A stretch of DNA of 64,000 nt from Arion vulgaris (GCA_020796225.1 CM036754.1:20526867-20590866), one strand, 5' to 3'; counted from the stretch's first letter, positions 34,338-46,045 are shown. A program made the numbers and translations. The notes: generated from the letters alone by a model not told the origin.

Positions 34338-34669
34338 AACTGCAACGACATATTCTTAGTGTTATGTTGCCAGTATTACATAATTGAAATCACTCACAAC
34401 TGCATAGACATACATATGAATGGTTGATTTACACACACAAAAAAGGGGGAATAATTAAAAGAAATATGGCTATAGAAAGACTTACCATGCGTTCCAGTTT
34501 AGCAATGTTGTCCCGGTCGGTTTAAATTCTGTCCCGGTTTCAATCGAAGCTTACTAAATAAAAATGAGTGACTTTTCTAACAATTTAAGATTGGCTCGTT
34601 CACAATCGTTATTAAATAGCATTTAAAATGTACTAAGCTCAAATTCTATACCTGTAAAGCAGCGTTTCC

Positions 34670-35103
34670 CAAAGTTGGGTACCGCCCCAGTGGGCGCTGA
34701 AGCGTTCTAGGGGGCGATAGTGGGTTCAGAAGTATTTGGGGGTGTTCTAGCGATTAGGGTCGGTGGCTCCTTAAAGAAGAAATTAATAATTAATATTTTA
34801 AAATAAATTATTTTCGTGATTTTGCGATTGAATAATCATTAAAAGTTTGAATTCTGCATTTTAATTCATCTTATGCCCGTCTTACACGATCCATTTTTTC
34901 ATCCATTTTCTTTTTCATGCACATAATCATTTGAAAATTGACCATGTATTACAGAAATATATATCAATTCTCTATGTCAAAGAGAAAATAGAGCATGTAT
35001 ATATGTGGGTGGGGGCGTTGGCAATCTGATATAATGTGGAGGGCGTTACAAAGTTTATATTGTGCAAAGTGGGCGGTGGGCCGAAAAAGTTTGGGAATTT
35101 ATG
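34670..35103. mobile_element. Non-autonomous hAT-type element
   Basis: 434 bp. The left end cagcgtttcccaaagttggg and the right end (reverse complement cataaattcccaaactt) form imperfect terminal inverted repeats. A perfect 8-bp TSD ctgtaaag is at 34662-34669 and 35104-35111, the length expected for hAT. The ends contain GGGGCG-rich blocks. No transposase frame. Confidence 0.85.
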
Positions 35104-35111
35104 CTGTAAAG

Positions 35112-35515
35112 GATGCCACTTTTTTTCCTATTTCTTTCTCTAAACCTGTTTTGTCTTACATCGATAGGATAAGAAGAGGTTTCTGGAACATGATCTTAAT
35201 GTGTGCGCTTTGTACGTGGCGTTCACTACCCTTTTATTTCATTCTGTGCTTCCATTTTTTGCGTGCGTGACATTTTGCCTTGTATCCACAGTACCTGAAT
35301 AGCACTGAGCTTTGAGACGCACTGTCGGTTGGTAATCTGCATATGTGGGGAATCATGTCATTTGTTGCTTCTTTACACAGTTCAGTACTGATGTTGTATC
35401 ATATTTTCCCTGATGTCTTCATCCCTAAATTGGTCTCTTCTTGATACTCCCAGAACACTGCGTAGACACTTCATCTTTCTCGTAACAGTTCCCTCTGTCG
35501 TTTGGTGCGTTTGTG
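35112..35515 (-). mobile_element. LINE-E 3' fragment
   Basis: The minus strand matches the C-terminal block of LINE-E (QIKWFGHVSR region near 35345; EMKCLRRVLGV-like near 35460). Decayed. Confidence 0.7.
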
Positions 35516-35649
35516 TTTGAATTAAAACACATTGCAATGGCGCCTGTCCGTGCATACTCGTTCTGCTGTCAATCAGCGGTAATCTCCACTTTACTTGTAT
35601 ATTTCAGTGCTCACCGCCGACGTACGTGTTGATATTTGGTCATATTTTG

Positions 35650-35715
35650 TGCATGTAAGCGTCTGGATTAGAGCGCGTCTCCAATGCGGGAGACTCGTGT
35701 TCAATTCACGTTAAG
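35650..35715 (+). repeat. tRNA-like relic
   Basis: It contains a pairing T-arm (cgtg ttcaatt cacg), an anticodon-arm-like stem gtctc/gagac and an A-box-like gattagagcgcg. The acceptor stem is not evident, so it is more likely a SINE or tRNA pseudogene than a working tRNA. Confidence 0.4.
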
Positions 35716-35765
35716 GCCAATGATTTTTTCTGTTGTGGGCATAAATGAAAAATCATAACTTGAAC

Positions 35766-36024
35766 CGCCCGAGTGGTTACTGGGGTCCAAATTTGGGGTG
35801 TAAAGAAAGAACCAACTGTTACATGCCACGCATGTCGTAAGAGGGGACAAAGGAGGTTTGGCTGAAATCGGATGCATGTGTCCTAAACGTGTAGAAGTCT
35901 CATGCGTTTAGGGGCCTATCAAACCAATGTGCAACGTATACACGTTCTTGGCAAAGATCAAACATATAACAAAGAGTGATTAAAATTGGTCGTAAAGAAC
36001 GAACGCAAAGAAGAAGAAAGAAGA
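35766..36024 (+). mobile_element. SINE-2, full length
   Basis: It begins cgcccgagtggttactgg and ends gaacgcaaagaagaagaaagaag. The TSD ataacttgaac / ataacctgaac is at 35755-35765 and 36025-36035. Confidence 0.9.
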
Positions 36025-36191
36025 ATAACCTGAACAGCTTCGCACAGGCTCTCGTCCCACCTGTCCTAGAGCGCCATAAAGCGGTAGTACAGGCAGTAAC
36101 GATAGTTTTTTTATTTTCGAAGTCAATTTTCGAGCTTTACTTCGGTATAATCTGACATTAGGAAAACAATTACAATTGTGCTTTGACCATT

Positions 36192-37845
36192 CATCATCAT
36201 CATCATCATCAGGTACTGTCTCCGCATTGAAGGTTGGCTGCAATGAATCTCCAGCATCCTCTGTCTTTCGCCTTGTTGTTGCACTCTGTCAGACGATATC
36301 CTGTCCATTTCTTTAAATTTCACTCCCACTTATCTCTCGGTCTTCCTCTTGCTCTTCAAATTTCCCCTCTAGTAAAGATTTTATCAAGGTATCTTGTCCT
36401 TCTATGGGCCCATAATACTTTACTTGTCTAAATTGTATTTCTCTTAATAATTGTTACTTCATGCGTAGTTTTCCTAAAATTTGTTTATTTGTCTGTTTTT
36501 CTGTCCATGAAACTCTGCCTACTCCTCTATATATCCCCATCTCAAATGCATCAATTCTGTTTTCTGATTGTTCATTATCCATGTTTCAGAGCCATACATT
36601 AATATAGGATATATATAGCATTTGATCATTCTCATTTTAACCTGTTTGTAATTTGTTTGGATGTCAGTAACTTTCTCATACTATTGAAAGCACCTTAGGC
36701 CATTACTATTCTCTTTTTAATTTCTGTTATACTTCTGTCATCATCTGTTATCATCTGACCAAGATATAAGAAATATTTTACTTCATGTAATAATTCTCCA
36801 TGTATTTTTATATTCATTTTAGGTTTTCCTTTTCTTGTTGATTACTATTGTATTTGTTTTCTGTATGTTAATGTCTAATCCATATTCTTTACTAATTTTG
36901 TCTAATTGGTCCACTAGTTCCTGCAATTCTTGTTCACTTTCTGCTACAAATACTGTATCATCTGTATATCTTAAGTTGTTATTATTTTCCCATTGATCTT
37001 GATTCCTTGCATTCCTTCTAGCTGTTTGAAGATTTTTTCTGTGTAAATGTTAAATAGACGTGCTGACAGAATGCATCTCACTCCTCTCTTTATGTCCATG
37101 TATGGAGAGTAGCTATTTTCATATTTTATTATTGCCGTCTGTTCCCAGTATATGTTACTTATTAGTCTGATATCATCCCCATCTAGGCCTATTTCTTGTA
37201 GACATATGATTAGTTTTTCATGTTGGACTCTGTCAAAACTTTTGCTATAGTCAAAGAAACACAAGTAAATACTTTTTTGCACTTCTATACACTTATCTAA
37301 AATAATGAATATAAAATGGAACGAATTCGGGAGAAGTGATGAAATCAGAGACATGTCTGGTCAACCACTAGTGATAACTGTTATAAGAAAGAGAAGATGG
37401 AGATATGTTGGGCACACCTTGAGGAGAAATGATCAACGAATATCAAAGCAGGCATTGAAGTGGGATGCAAATGGTTCAAGAAAGAGAGGTCGACCTAAGG
37501 AGACCCTGAAACGAACTTTGCTGAGAGAGGCAGGAAATGTCGGTCTCAGTTCCATGGAGGAAATAGAGCGAGTTGCCTAGGATAGAGTGGTATGGAGAAA
37601 TTACTTGCATGCCCTATGTAACGTATAACAGTACGAGAGGAATTATTATTATTATACACTTATCTGCTAGTAGTCTTATACTAAGTATTGATTCTCTGGT
37701 TCCTCTGTTCTTTCTAAAGTTGAACTGTTTTTCTCCTACTTCTTTGTCTATCTTGTTTTTAATTCTTTCATGTATGATCTTGAGTAGCATATTTGTTATG
37801 TGACTCATCAGGCTGATTGTCCTATAGTCTGTGCACTCCTGTGCA
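36192..37845 (-). mobile_element. LINE-B, split by LINE-A
   Basis: Second LINE-B copy with the same 5'-truncation style and a (GAT)n tail at 36192-36212. Minus-strand motifs: EVQKSIYLCFFDYSKSFDRV (37200s), QTAIIKYENSYSPYMDIKRG, and TISLMSHITNMLLKIIHERI (37800-37740). A 9-bp TSD ttgaccatt is at 36183-36191 and 37846-37854. Frames are broken. Confidence 0.88.
37299..37652 (+). mobile_element. LINE-A, young 5'-truncated copy in LINE-B
   Basis: A continuous frame at 37305-37580: MNIKWNEFGRSDEIRDMSGQ, RKRRWRYVGHTLRRNDQRIS, KRGRPKETLKRTLLREAGN. It ends in aattattattattat. A perfect 13-bp TSD tatacacttatct is at 37286-37298 and 37653-37665. Confidence 0.93.
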
Positions 37846-37980
37846 TTGACCATTACAATGTCGAAAATAATGTTTGCATTTAGCTTACAAGGATTACAAT
37901 TTGTCTAAAAAAAACCACTTTGTGTTGGCTGGGTAAGATGTGATCATTGTTTTTCTGAATTCTCTGTTGTGTATAGAAGT

Positions 37981-38412
37981 CATCATCATCAAATAGCTTG
38001 TCCTGATCAGAACTTTGCCACCACAACAGTCTTCCGGAATTTCTCTCTCCCATAGGTCAGATGTCCTGCCTCTACAGCCGTCATGTTCAAACCATCAGTT
38101 ACATCCTGAATCCACCTTCTCCGTGGTCTTCCTCTTCTTCTCTTTGCCGGTATGCCTCCTTCCATGATGGTCTTCTCCAGCCCTTCATGCCTTTTTATAT
38201 GTCCAAAATACCTAAATTTTCTCTTTCTTTTTTGTAGCATCAGCCAGTTTTCTTTACTTTTGAGTTCTTTCTGGAAAGATCTATTTGTTCTCTTCCCTGT
38301 CCAAGATATACGAAGGACTCTTCTGTAACACTTATATTCAAAAGCACATATATGTTTTCCCACTGCTTTATTAAATGTCCATGCTTCACACCCATACGTT
38401 GCCACTGCATGG
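37981..38412 (-). mobile_element. LINE-C 3' end, intact frame
   Basis: The open frame at 38007-38405 (minus) gives [60 protein letters not shown] and [20 protein letters not shown]. The tail (ATG)n is at 37981-37990. It is the least decayed LINE-C copy here. Confidence 0.85.
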
Positions 38413-38758
38413 AAGTAGGTCGGAAATTAAAGACCATTTGCAATCTCAAAGGCACAAAGTCATATTTCCTAGCTGGTGTGGAGAGTAGGTATAAGACAGA
38501 TACAAAAATTTCCACCCATTTCTGTCCAACTACTATGGTTTCATGATCTTCATAAGCAGTTTGACTTTTTTCTGACTGTTTACTTTTTTATGGTGTGGGT
38601 TACCGGTCCCACACTCTACCCCAGACACATTTTACAAGAGTAGAATCGCTCTCTATACCCAACCCACACGTTGCCTCCCTTCATACCTTCGTGATACTCA
38701 AAATGGTCTCTGTTTCAACTCTGACAATTTGATTAAATCTACTAAATCAGTGTTTTAC

Positions 38759-39005
38759 ACGCCTGGTGGTGGGGCGGGCCCGCAAAGAATAGTACTAATG
38801 CGACCTACATGAGGCATGTCGTAAGAGGCGAGTGATGTAGGACCTAGGAAGCTACCCTAGTAAATAAAAAGCATGGGATGGAAATCGGATGCGCTGGCCT
38901 ACTTGTAGGCGCATAACTGGCACAATGTACAATCACTCTTAAGCTTAGATCACATACAAATCACACAGAGTGGTTAACAAATGGACGATATGGAGCGTTC
39001 GAAGA
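38759..39005 (+). mobile_element. SINE-1
   Basis: Full length. A perfect 10-bp TSD agtgttttac is at 38749-38758 and 39006-39015. Confidence 0.92.
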
Positions 39006-39015
39006 AGTGTTTTAC

Positions 39016-39590
39016 GTATGTACGCATTATGTTAACGAGTTGTGCACCGCTGTTTCAGTTTCAGTATTTGTGAGTATCAAGTTACCAAGCCAACACTTTC
39101 CGGAATATTGTTTCCTCCAAATATCGTTCTAAGCTTTTATGAAACATCTTCTTCCGGTTGTCGACACTTCAGTGGCTCTATTAATAGGCTAGGATGTTGA
39201 GTTAAGGACAACATATATATCAAGAATTCACTACGTCTTATGTCACAGACACTGGTAATATGAATTCCAGATCCATTTGTATTTATACTTAAAGTTAATG
39301 TTTATATTTGCCATCTGAAATCGCTTTTTATATCACTTGGTAATGTGCAAGTCATGTTCACAAATCACATATAATATTCCCGTATCATTCGGGTAATTTT
39401 TTAATGTTTTTTTCCACTCTTTTATTTTTGTTAGCCTATATTAAATTATCCAACTTCCCCCTCCTGATACAGCGTCTTTACATTCAGTGTTTCTACTTTT
39501 AGATGCATCTTTCTAGTTTTCAGGTAGATTTTCTTAGACTAAGACTGGCCTGAGGCCCCTGGCCTTGTGATCGAATTTAAGCAGAACTCA
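39016..39590. other. No gene recognised
   Basis: AT-rich, and nothing recognised. Confidence 0.4.
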
Positions 39591-39769
39591 TTTTAAGGAC
39601 AGACGGCACCCTAAACAGAATATATATTGATCATTGTGAGGTTGCGTTTATGATTCTAAATGATCAACTTGATGTTAATTTAAAACTCGGAAATTTTTAA
39701 AAATCTAAGCATGTACTATATTCTATGAAAAAAATGTAATATAGAGGGTTTTTAAGGGAAAAGGCCCAA

Positions 39770-40335
39770 AAGTTATGGCCTTTTTCATCTTTACAGACAG
39801 TCAATTGGCAAGTGTTTTACTGTGACAACTTCTGAGTTTTCGCTTTTCTCTCTTGTCGTTCAGCTCGTACATGTCTCTTCTCAAAAGACTCTTCGCCCTT
39901 TCGTAATTTGGCTTTCCACACAACTCTGTCATCAGCTAGTCCCTCCCATGTGCTGGGACCTATAGAAAAGTTTTTCATTGAGGCTTTGCAGACATCTTTA
40001 TATCTGAACAGTGGTCTGCCCTGGTGCCTCTTCCTCCGAAAGTTCACAGAACAACATTTGTTTTGGTGTGTGGCAAGTTTCTATTCTTCTCACATGTCCC
40101 AACCATCTTAGTCGTCTACTGCTGATCATGCCCATGATGGAAGGCAGTTTTGCACGTTGCAGTATTTCAGAGTTGGTTATCTTGTCGTACCACCTGATGT
40201 TCATAATCTTGTGGAGACATCGAAGGGAAAGATGTTAAGTCTCCTCTCGTGTCTTGAGTAGGCTGTCCATGTTTCTGAGCCGTATAGTAAAGAACTAATT
40301 ACACAGGCTCGATATATTAGAGTCTTCGTCTAAAA
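39770..40335 (-). mobile_element. LINE-H inside the TTAA transposon
   Basis: Minus strand: NIRWYDKITNSEILQRAKLP, SSRRLRWLGHVRRIET, HQGRPLFRYKDVCKASMKNF, IGPSTWEGLADDRVVWKAKL. It is the better-kept copy of this family, with one frame change near 40030. Confidence 0.85.
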
Positions 40336-40941
40336 AGTAACATTGCAAAATACAGAATGATTTAAGTTCTATTCAGGTTAGCACTATAGAACTTTCAGAT
40401 GTTATAGTAGATCAGCATATCTTGAACTGGTAGCAAAATATTTTTAAAGTATAATAAAATGAGTTTTACCAGAATTTTTAAATACAAATCCAGATTTTTG
40501 ACCCAAAAATATGGGGTAAGAGATATTCTTTTGCATGACACACAAAAACCATTTAATGAATTCTTTTTAAAGTGGTAGGGGATCATCAAATATACGTAAG
40601 AAAGAAGTGTGCAAATGTATACAGCAATCCTTTTGAGTAGTTTTTGAAAAAAAGTGTATTTAGCGACATACATTTATGGAAAATAACAATTTTGAGAAAA
40701 AGCCAAAAAACAAACATTTTTAATTATTGAGCAAATTAATTTACTTTAGAATCCCCCAGAAGCATACAAACTTGCCTCAGCCCATGCTTTAGTTGCTAAC
40801 GCTAATTGTTTTACATCTTTCTATCTTTTTGTGCCTAAATTATGTATTAGCAAGAAAGATATGTGGTTTTTATAGGTGACTGCAAAATACTGAAAATAAT
40901 GTTTTCCGAAGGAAATGTTAAATTAAAACAAAATTATCATA

Positions 40942-41290
40942 TCAGCACAATTGCACATTATTAACTACAATATTGACATCATTTTCAGTTACTTTTAAGC
41001 TCCTCCTCAAAGCATATGGGATCTTAGGATACCAAGTCCATATAAGATTATGGAAAGATTCATTAGCATTGTGAGAACCACCATGAATATATTTTGTCAA
41101 CGAAGTCGCAAGATAGCTTAACAAATACTTGCATTGTGTTGCCAAAAATAAAAATATAAAAATAGGCAGTTTGTTTTTAATCAACTAAAACTTTATCTTT
41201 AGGGCACAAGCTACTCAGCCTATTGCAGTTCTCATGGTTATCTTTGTGATGTTTAAATATGGCTCAAATACTATTTATCCAATGTGCTCT
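40942..41290 (-). pseudogene. Transposase remnant (Kolobok-like)
   Basis: The frame at 40942-41184 (minus) contains GGSHNANESFHNLIWTWYPK. The N-x-NES...IW...PK signature is, from memory, typical of transposases that move TTAA-site Kolobok elements. Just upstream on the same strand (41200-41290, other frame) IFKHHKDNHENC and LCPKDK resemble the preceding conserved His/Cys region. The rest of the protein is missing and frames are broken. The family call is by motif only; a search would decide it. Confidence 0.5.
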
Positions 41291-41622
41291 AATTTCCCAG
41301 GAATTTTTCATACAATTTACATCATAATGATGCTGCATGAGTTTAATTGTGCTATTAGTTAATATATCTGCGCTACCATATTACTATAAACACTTTGCTA
41401 CCATCTGTTGAAGCAGAGTTATGGTTTTTCATATACAATTAGCTAAAAAAACATATACATGCCTAGTTAAAAAATGTAATTAAAATACAAAACTACATAT
41501 TTTTTTTTCAAACTAAAGATAGCTTCTTGTTCAAAATTGGATGTATTATCTAAAATATAAAAAAACCCAACTTCATTTTTTTAAGAAAAATCGTTAAATG
41601 TAGGGGTGCGGTCTGTCCTTAA

Positions 41623-42335
41623 TGCTTCTCACTGACACACTGATTCTGAACTCCACAACTACTTACGTCCAGGTTACTGACTGTACTAATTTACATAATT
41701 AAGTTTACTCTCAATTCTGATTCTCTTGAGTCTATCTAGTACAACTTTAACTACTAGTGAGACACCACATCTCTTCCCTGTTACTGTCAGTATTTACTGC
41801 AACTTTTTCTCCAAGGGAACCAAATGTCACATACATCACTGTAGCTCTTTTTTACTTTTGTTGCCATTAGTCAAGTCATTAGTGTGTCACAGAATATACA
41901 TGACAAGGTCCCAATCTCCTCCATAGTGATAGTGGCCAGCGGTATTCATTTTCTATGCCCTCAGACGCCTTCTGTGTCCCTCACACTTTATGTCTAGCTT
42001 TGTAGGCGTTGATCTATATAGACTCTTCTGCCATATTCCATGTCAGTCTTTTATCCTAGAACTCACTGCAAATCCGCTGCACTTATGCAGCTTAGCTCTC
42101 TTTATAAAGAAGTAGGAAGGGAGACACAACAAAAAGATGTAATTTTCAAGAGAGAAGAATTGCTATTTAGCCCAACAGCTGGGAGGGGGGGGTTTCCAGT
42201 CAGAGTATTTACCACTTGCTGATGGGTTTTACACTGTCACTTTCTGGGCCCTATCCTGCTCCTGACCCTTTTGTCTGACCTTTCACTATCAGTCTGTCTC
42301 AAAACTGTCTGAATTCATTGGGGTTGCCAAGAATT
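41623..42335. other. No gene recognised
   Basis: Mixed-composition DNA. The reading frames are short and lack motifs. Confidence 0.4.
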
Positions 42336-42950
42336 AGACTTCAACCAGCATAGTCTGAAGAGTCATCAAGGCACACACATTCTCCAAACATGATACGGTG
42401 AGCAGATGTGAGGAAATACTGGAACAAGTATCAAATTATGTATATCTTGGACATATAATAACAGAAGATCGCAGATGTGAAAAGAAAGTTTAGAAGAAAA
42501 TAGAAATGGTCAAGAAAACATTTAACAACACGGAAAGTGTATTAACATCCAAACAAATACACAAAAAATAGGACTTGTAAAGTGTTATATATATTCATTA
42601 TTGTTGTATGAAGTGGGAACAATGAAGAAACAGATGGAAAGAAGATTTGAAACTTTCAAAATGTGGAAACAGATTGATACACCTAACACTGCCAGACAAC
42701 TAACAAGAGATGGGATGAAGGAAATTAAAAAAACAAACATGGCTGTACCCAAAAAATTTAACAACTAAAAACAGTATGAAATGGAAGTGATAGGAAAATA
42801 AAGATCAGAATACTAAGAGCATGCATAGTCCCAATGACAGTGTATGGGTGTGAGACATGGACATTTAACAAGGAAGTGGAAAACATATATGTGCTTTTGA
42901 ACATAAGTGTTACAGAAGAGTCCTCTGTATATCAAGCACAGAGAAGAGAA

Positions 42951-42952
<2 letters not shown>

Positions 42953-43027
<75 letters not shown>
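42953..43027. repeat. (GT)n(TA)n microsatellite
   Basis: About 16 GT units followed by about 19 TA units, inside the LINE-C copy. Confidence 0.97.
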
Positions 43028-43029
<2 letters not shown>

Positions 43030-43189
43030 CCAGAGATAACCCAAAATTAAAGAAAACTGGTAGATACTACAAATAAGAATAAGACAATTGAAGTATTTTG
43101 AACATATAAAAATACCCAAAGGGTTGGGGAAGACCATTATGGAAGGAGGCATCTCGGAGAAGAGGAAGATGACGGAGAAAATGGTTTAA

Positions 43190-43327
43190 CTCTTAGTGGA
43201 CCAGGGCAAAAGTCACATTTTTACAAGCGCTTTCACGTTTTGATAACCAAACGCCACTTAGCGTGGCGGAATGTAAAAATGCGTCCACTTCAAACGCCAC
43301 TTAGCGTGGCGCTTGGTCCACTAAGAG
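43190..43327. mobile_element. 138-bp TTAA MITE
   Basis: Ends ctcttagtggaccagggc and (reverse complement) ctcttagtggaccaagc form terminal inverted repeats, flanked by TTAA at 43186-43189 and 43328-43331. It contains a direct repeat of ccacttagcgtggcg. Removing it plus one TTAA restores the LINE-C frame (KWFKDVTDDL). Confidence 0.92.
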
Positions 43328-43499
43328 TTAAGGATGTAACTGATGATTTGCGCATGACGGCTGCAGAAGCGGGACACCTGGCCTTTGAAAAAGAGAAATT
43401 CAGGAATGTTAGTGTGACAGTTCTGTTCAGGGCAAGCTATTTAATAATGATGAGTTGGACAAAGCAGATAGGGGTTGAAGAGAAGCTGCCATGCAATTA

Positions 43500-43984
43500 G
43501 GTGGTAGTATAAGTGCAACCTCCGAATGGTATAAGAATTGTCTGCACAACAAACGATCAATATCTCAGGGTGGCTGCGTCTACACGTCTCCTGACCTATG
43601 TCATAGAGATCGATAACCGACACAGCAGCGCACAAATGACTACTGCAATTACTAGAGTTGCCAGATCCTTGCAAAATCAGTTAATGACTGATGTTTCTGT
43701 TCTGCTACATGCAAATCAAAATTGATATGTAACATTACAGCTTACTGACTTGTCCTGTCAATACTGCTGATATAAACATGTGTCCTGTGTCAAAATGTTT
43801 CTGCTATCTAAGAGAGAAACACAGAGTGAAAGCAGTCCCAAAATGGTTGGAAATGTTCCTTATCGAAACAACCTCACAGAGTCAGAAACATGGAAAGTAG
43901 CTAAACATGAACATGCTCTTTTGGCTCAGATTAAACAAGCTGCATCGAGTCCCTGAGAAATTCAATAAAGCGTAATTGACGCTC
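43500..43984. other. No gene recognised
   Basis: An open frame of about 70 codons at 43513-43725 has no recognisable domain. Confidence 0.35.
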
Positions 43985-44167
43985 AGTGCAAGAAAGAGCA
44001 ATAGATGTAAGGGACTGACCTGAAGCATCACATTAGGCTGAAAATATTCAGATTTCCATGTCCTACATGTTGTAGATGCCTATAAACCCTTGATTCAATG
44101 TGTTCACTGCACAAACCACAGAGTGGTTAACTTGGATAGATAAGAACAAACACAAAGAAGAAGAAGT
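43985..44167 (+). mobile_element. Old SINE-2-like fragment
   Basis: It keeps the order of the SINE-2 3' half (ggctgaaa, atgtcctacatgttgtagatgcct, cagagtggttaa, ataagaacaaacacaaagaagaagaag) but is strongly diverged and lacks the head. Confidence 0.6.
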
Positions 44168-44174
44168 CAAATGT

Positions 44175-44340
44175 GATATTTTGGTCACATTAAGAGACAT
44201 GATACTCTGTTGAAAAACCATATTGGAAGGGAGAAGGCATTAGAGCAAAGGGAAGATAGAGATGCAATTGGGAGAAAAACATCTGGAGGTGGACAGACTA
44301 AAGACTGATAGAGTGTACCTTCAGGGCAAATGCAGAAACT
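44175..44340 (+). mobile_element. LINE C-terminal fragment, old
   Basis: YFGHIKRHDTLLKNHIGREK matches the FGHIKRHE block of LINE-C. The following sequence is too decayed to place. Confidence 0.55.
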
Positions 44341-44529
44341 GTTGGAGAACCATTGCTGCCAACCTTTGATGGAGAGGCGGCTCGATTGATTGACTTGTGC
44401 GCATTTTGTTTCGGTTGGTTAGTAGAGTAGCGGTGAAGATGATACTTTAAAACATTAAAACCAATATTGAGTATTATACAGTAATACATATAATAATATG
44501 TGAATATGATAATTGGTGAAACTTTATTG

Positions 44530-46045
44530 CATTGAGTAAGATATGGAAGTCAAAGATCAAAACAAACACAAACCTGAGAATCTTTCACTCAAATGTGAAG
44601 TTAGTGCAGTTCTATGGCTAGGAAACGTGGAGGACAACAAAAGAGACCACCAGAAAACTAATGACCTTCATAAAGGGATGCTTATGTAGAATAGAGGGAC
44701 TGAGATGGTATGATAAGATTACAAATGAGGAACTCAGAGAAAGAACCCAGCAAATACCAGTGAAGAAAGAGCTTAGGAAGAGACGCTGGCGATGGATTGA
44801 GAAGACTGACTGGAAGCATTGCAAGAGGCAATGTTTTGGAACCAGCAGGAAAAGAGGAGTACAGGAAGGCCTAGACATTCCTGGAGAAGAGAGCTGGAGA
44901 CTGATATGAAAAGGATAGGTAAAACATGGAAAGAATTGGAAAGGATGGCAGGAGAGTAACCATCTGGCCAGAGAATTTTATATTCAACATACAGACATCC
45001 TAGAAACTGACCCAGAAATGTGGGAACCCATAATACCAGAGCCATGGACACACTACCAAAACATGGCCCAAATACACTTAGAAGTCTCAGGAATCATCTA
45101 AAAGAAAATTCAAACAGAGCAAAGAGCCATTTCACTCCAAATGCTACGAGAGCAATATCCCACCAGCACATGGACACGTGTTCACAGATGGCTCAGCTAC
45201 AGATGCTGCCGGAAAGGGAGGCAGCGGAATCTGCATCACTCACCCTCAGGGAAACACAGAAACACACTCTGGCAGCAGGAGAAACATGCACCAACTTTAG
45301 AACAGAGGCAACAGCCTTTCTTGCAGCCATACAGATTCTCAACGACCAGCAAAAATATTGCAATCTTTAGCGATTCAAGATCCGTTCTCCAGGCTATCTC
45401 ATGTCCCAGACAAGACAAGCTCATTCAGGACATACGGCAAAATATCAGCTTGTCAAAAAAATCTGAACTGGTCTTACAGTGGATACCAGCTCACTGTGGC
45501 ATACCAGGAAAAGGCTGACAAACTTGCAAAGGCTGGGGGGAGCCTAACACAGCACCACCCAACACAAAGTTTTACAGAAGCAAAGACTCTCCTGAAACAA
45601 TCCAGGAAAATGATCTGGAGAAAAACAAATGGAGGATACAACCCAGAGCAGGACAGTATAAATACACTAAACAGAAAAGCACAGACCACTGTCTTCAGAC
45701 TTAGAACGGGACACTGCAGTCTCAGAGCACACCTCCACAGAATGAGTCTCAGGGGCTCGGCAGCCTGCACCTGTGGAGCACCAAAGCAGTCCCCAGAGCA
45801 CATCCTGCAAGACTGCCCTAGTCTGAGTAGTGAGAGATTGGAGATCTGGCCAACAGAAACAACACTACAAGACAAACTATGGGGAACCGGTGAAGACCTC
45901 AGCGCACCGCCCTGTTTATGACACATACCGGAGTAGTCGCATAGCAAAAGTTGATCGCAAGAAGAGAGAGGGAAAGAGAAGAGTTGAAAGAAGTTTGTTG
46001 AAGACCTTGCTCCGCTGGGAGTTGAAAGGTGAAGAAGAATAGGAT
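44530..46045 (+). mobile_element. LINE-G 3' part, split by LINE-F
   Basis: TTKETTRKLMTFIKGCLCRI, LRWYDKITNEELRERTQQIP and KKELRKRRWRWIEKTDW (44650-44800), then GKNWKGWQES-like sequence. It resumes after 45961 with gagttgaaagaagtttgttgaag and lrwELKGEEE at the end (46040). Related copies: 61375-61715 and 63822-64000. Confidence 0.8.
44957..45960 (+). mobile_element. LINE-F 3' fragment nested in LINE-G
   Basis: It covers the RNase H and C-terminal region of LINE-F from ccatctggccagagaattt to gttgatcgcaagaag. QWIPAHCGIPGKG is seen at 45477-45516, and RTGHCSLRAHLHRM with AACTCGAPKQSPEHILQDCP at 45700-45810. The duplicated target appears very short (gagag-like). It keeps WGTGEDLSAPPCL, absent from the copy at 10590. 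Confidence 0.82.

Larger units (their letters stand above)
30440..34410. repeat. 60-bp satellite array, broken by LINEs
   Basis: Units of 60 bp (gccagtattacataactgaa... tgacatattctcagtgttat) survive at 30440-30521, 30804-30858, 33371-33583 (three to four aligned units) and 34338-34410. LINE-C, LINE-M and LINE-E insertions with TSDs lie between them. Removing them rejoins the repeat in register. Confidence 0.85.
39597..41618 (-). mobile_element. TTAA-site DNA transposon, Kolobok-like, decayed
   Basis: The terminal inverted repeats ggacagacggcaccct (39597-39612) and its near complement ending ggtgcggtctgtcc (41605-41618) are each flanked by TTAA (39593-39596; 41619-41622). TTAA target duplication is known for piggyBac and Kolobok. 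The internal minus-strand coding remnant (see 40942-41290) points to the Kolobok side. LINE-H is inserted in it; without that the element is about 1.45 kb, so it is also internally deleted or degraded. Confidence 0.8.
42340..43455 (+). mobile_element. LINE-C long 3' part, split by a TTAA MITE
   Basis: It starts in the RT C-terminal region (VSNYVYLGHIITEDRRCEK), then MTVYGCETWTFNKEVENIYV, LKKTGRYYK-type sequence and, after the MITE at 43190-43327, KDVTDDLRMTAAEAGHLAFE. It ends near aagctatttaataatgatg. It also contains a GT/AT microsatellite. Confidence 0.8.

Noticed and set aside
35650..35715. Functional tRNA gene
   Set aside because: The T-arm and anticodon-like arm pair, but no acceptor stem could be formed and the flanks are repeat-derived.
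43513..43725. 70-codon gene
   Set aside because: No recognisable domain, splice support or conserved context. Random frames of this length are common in the window.
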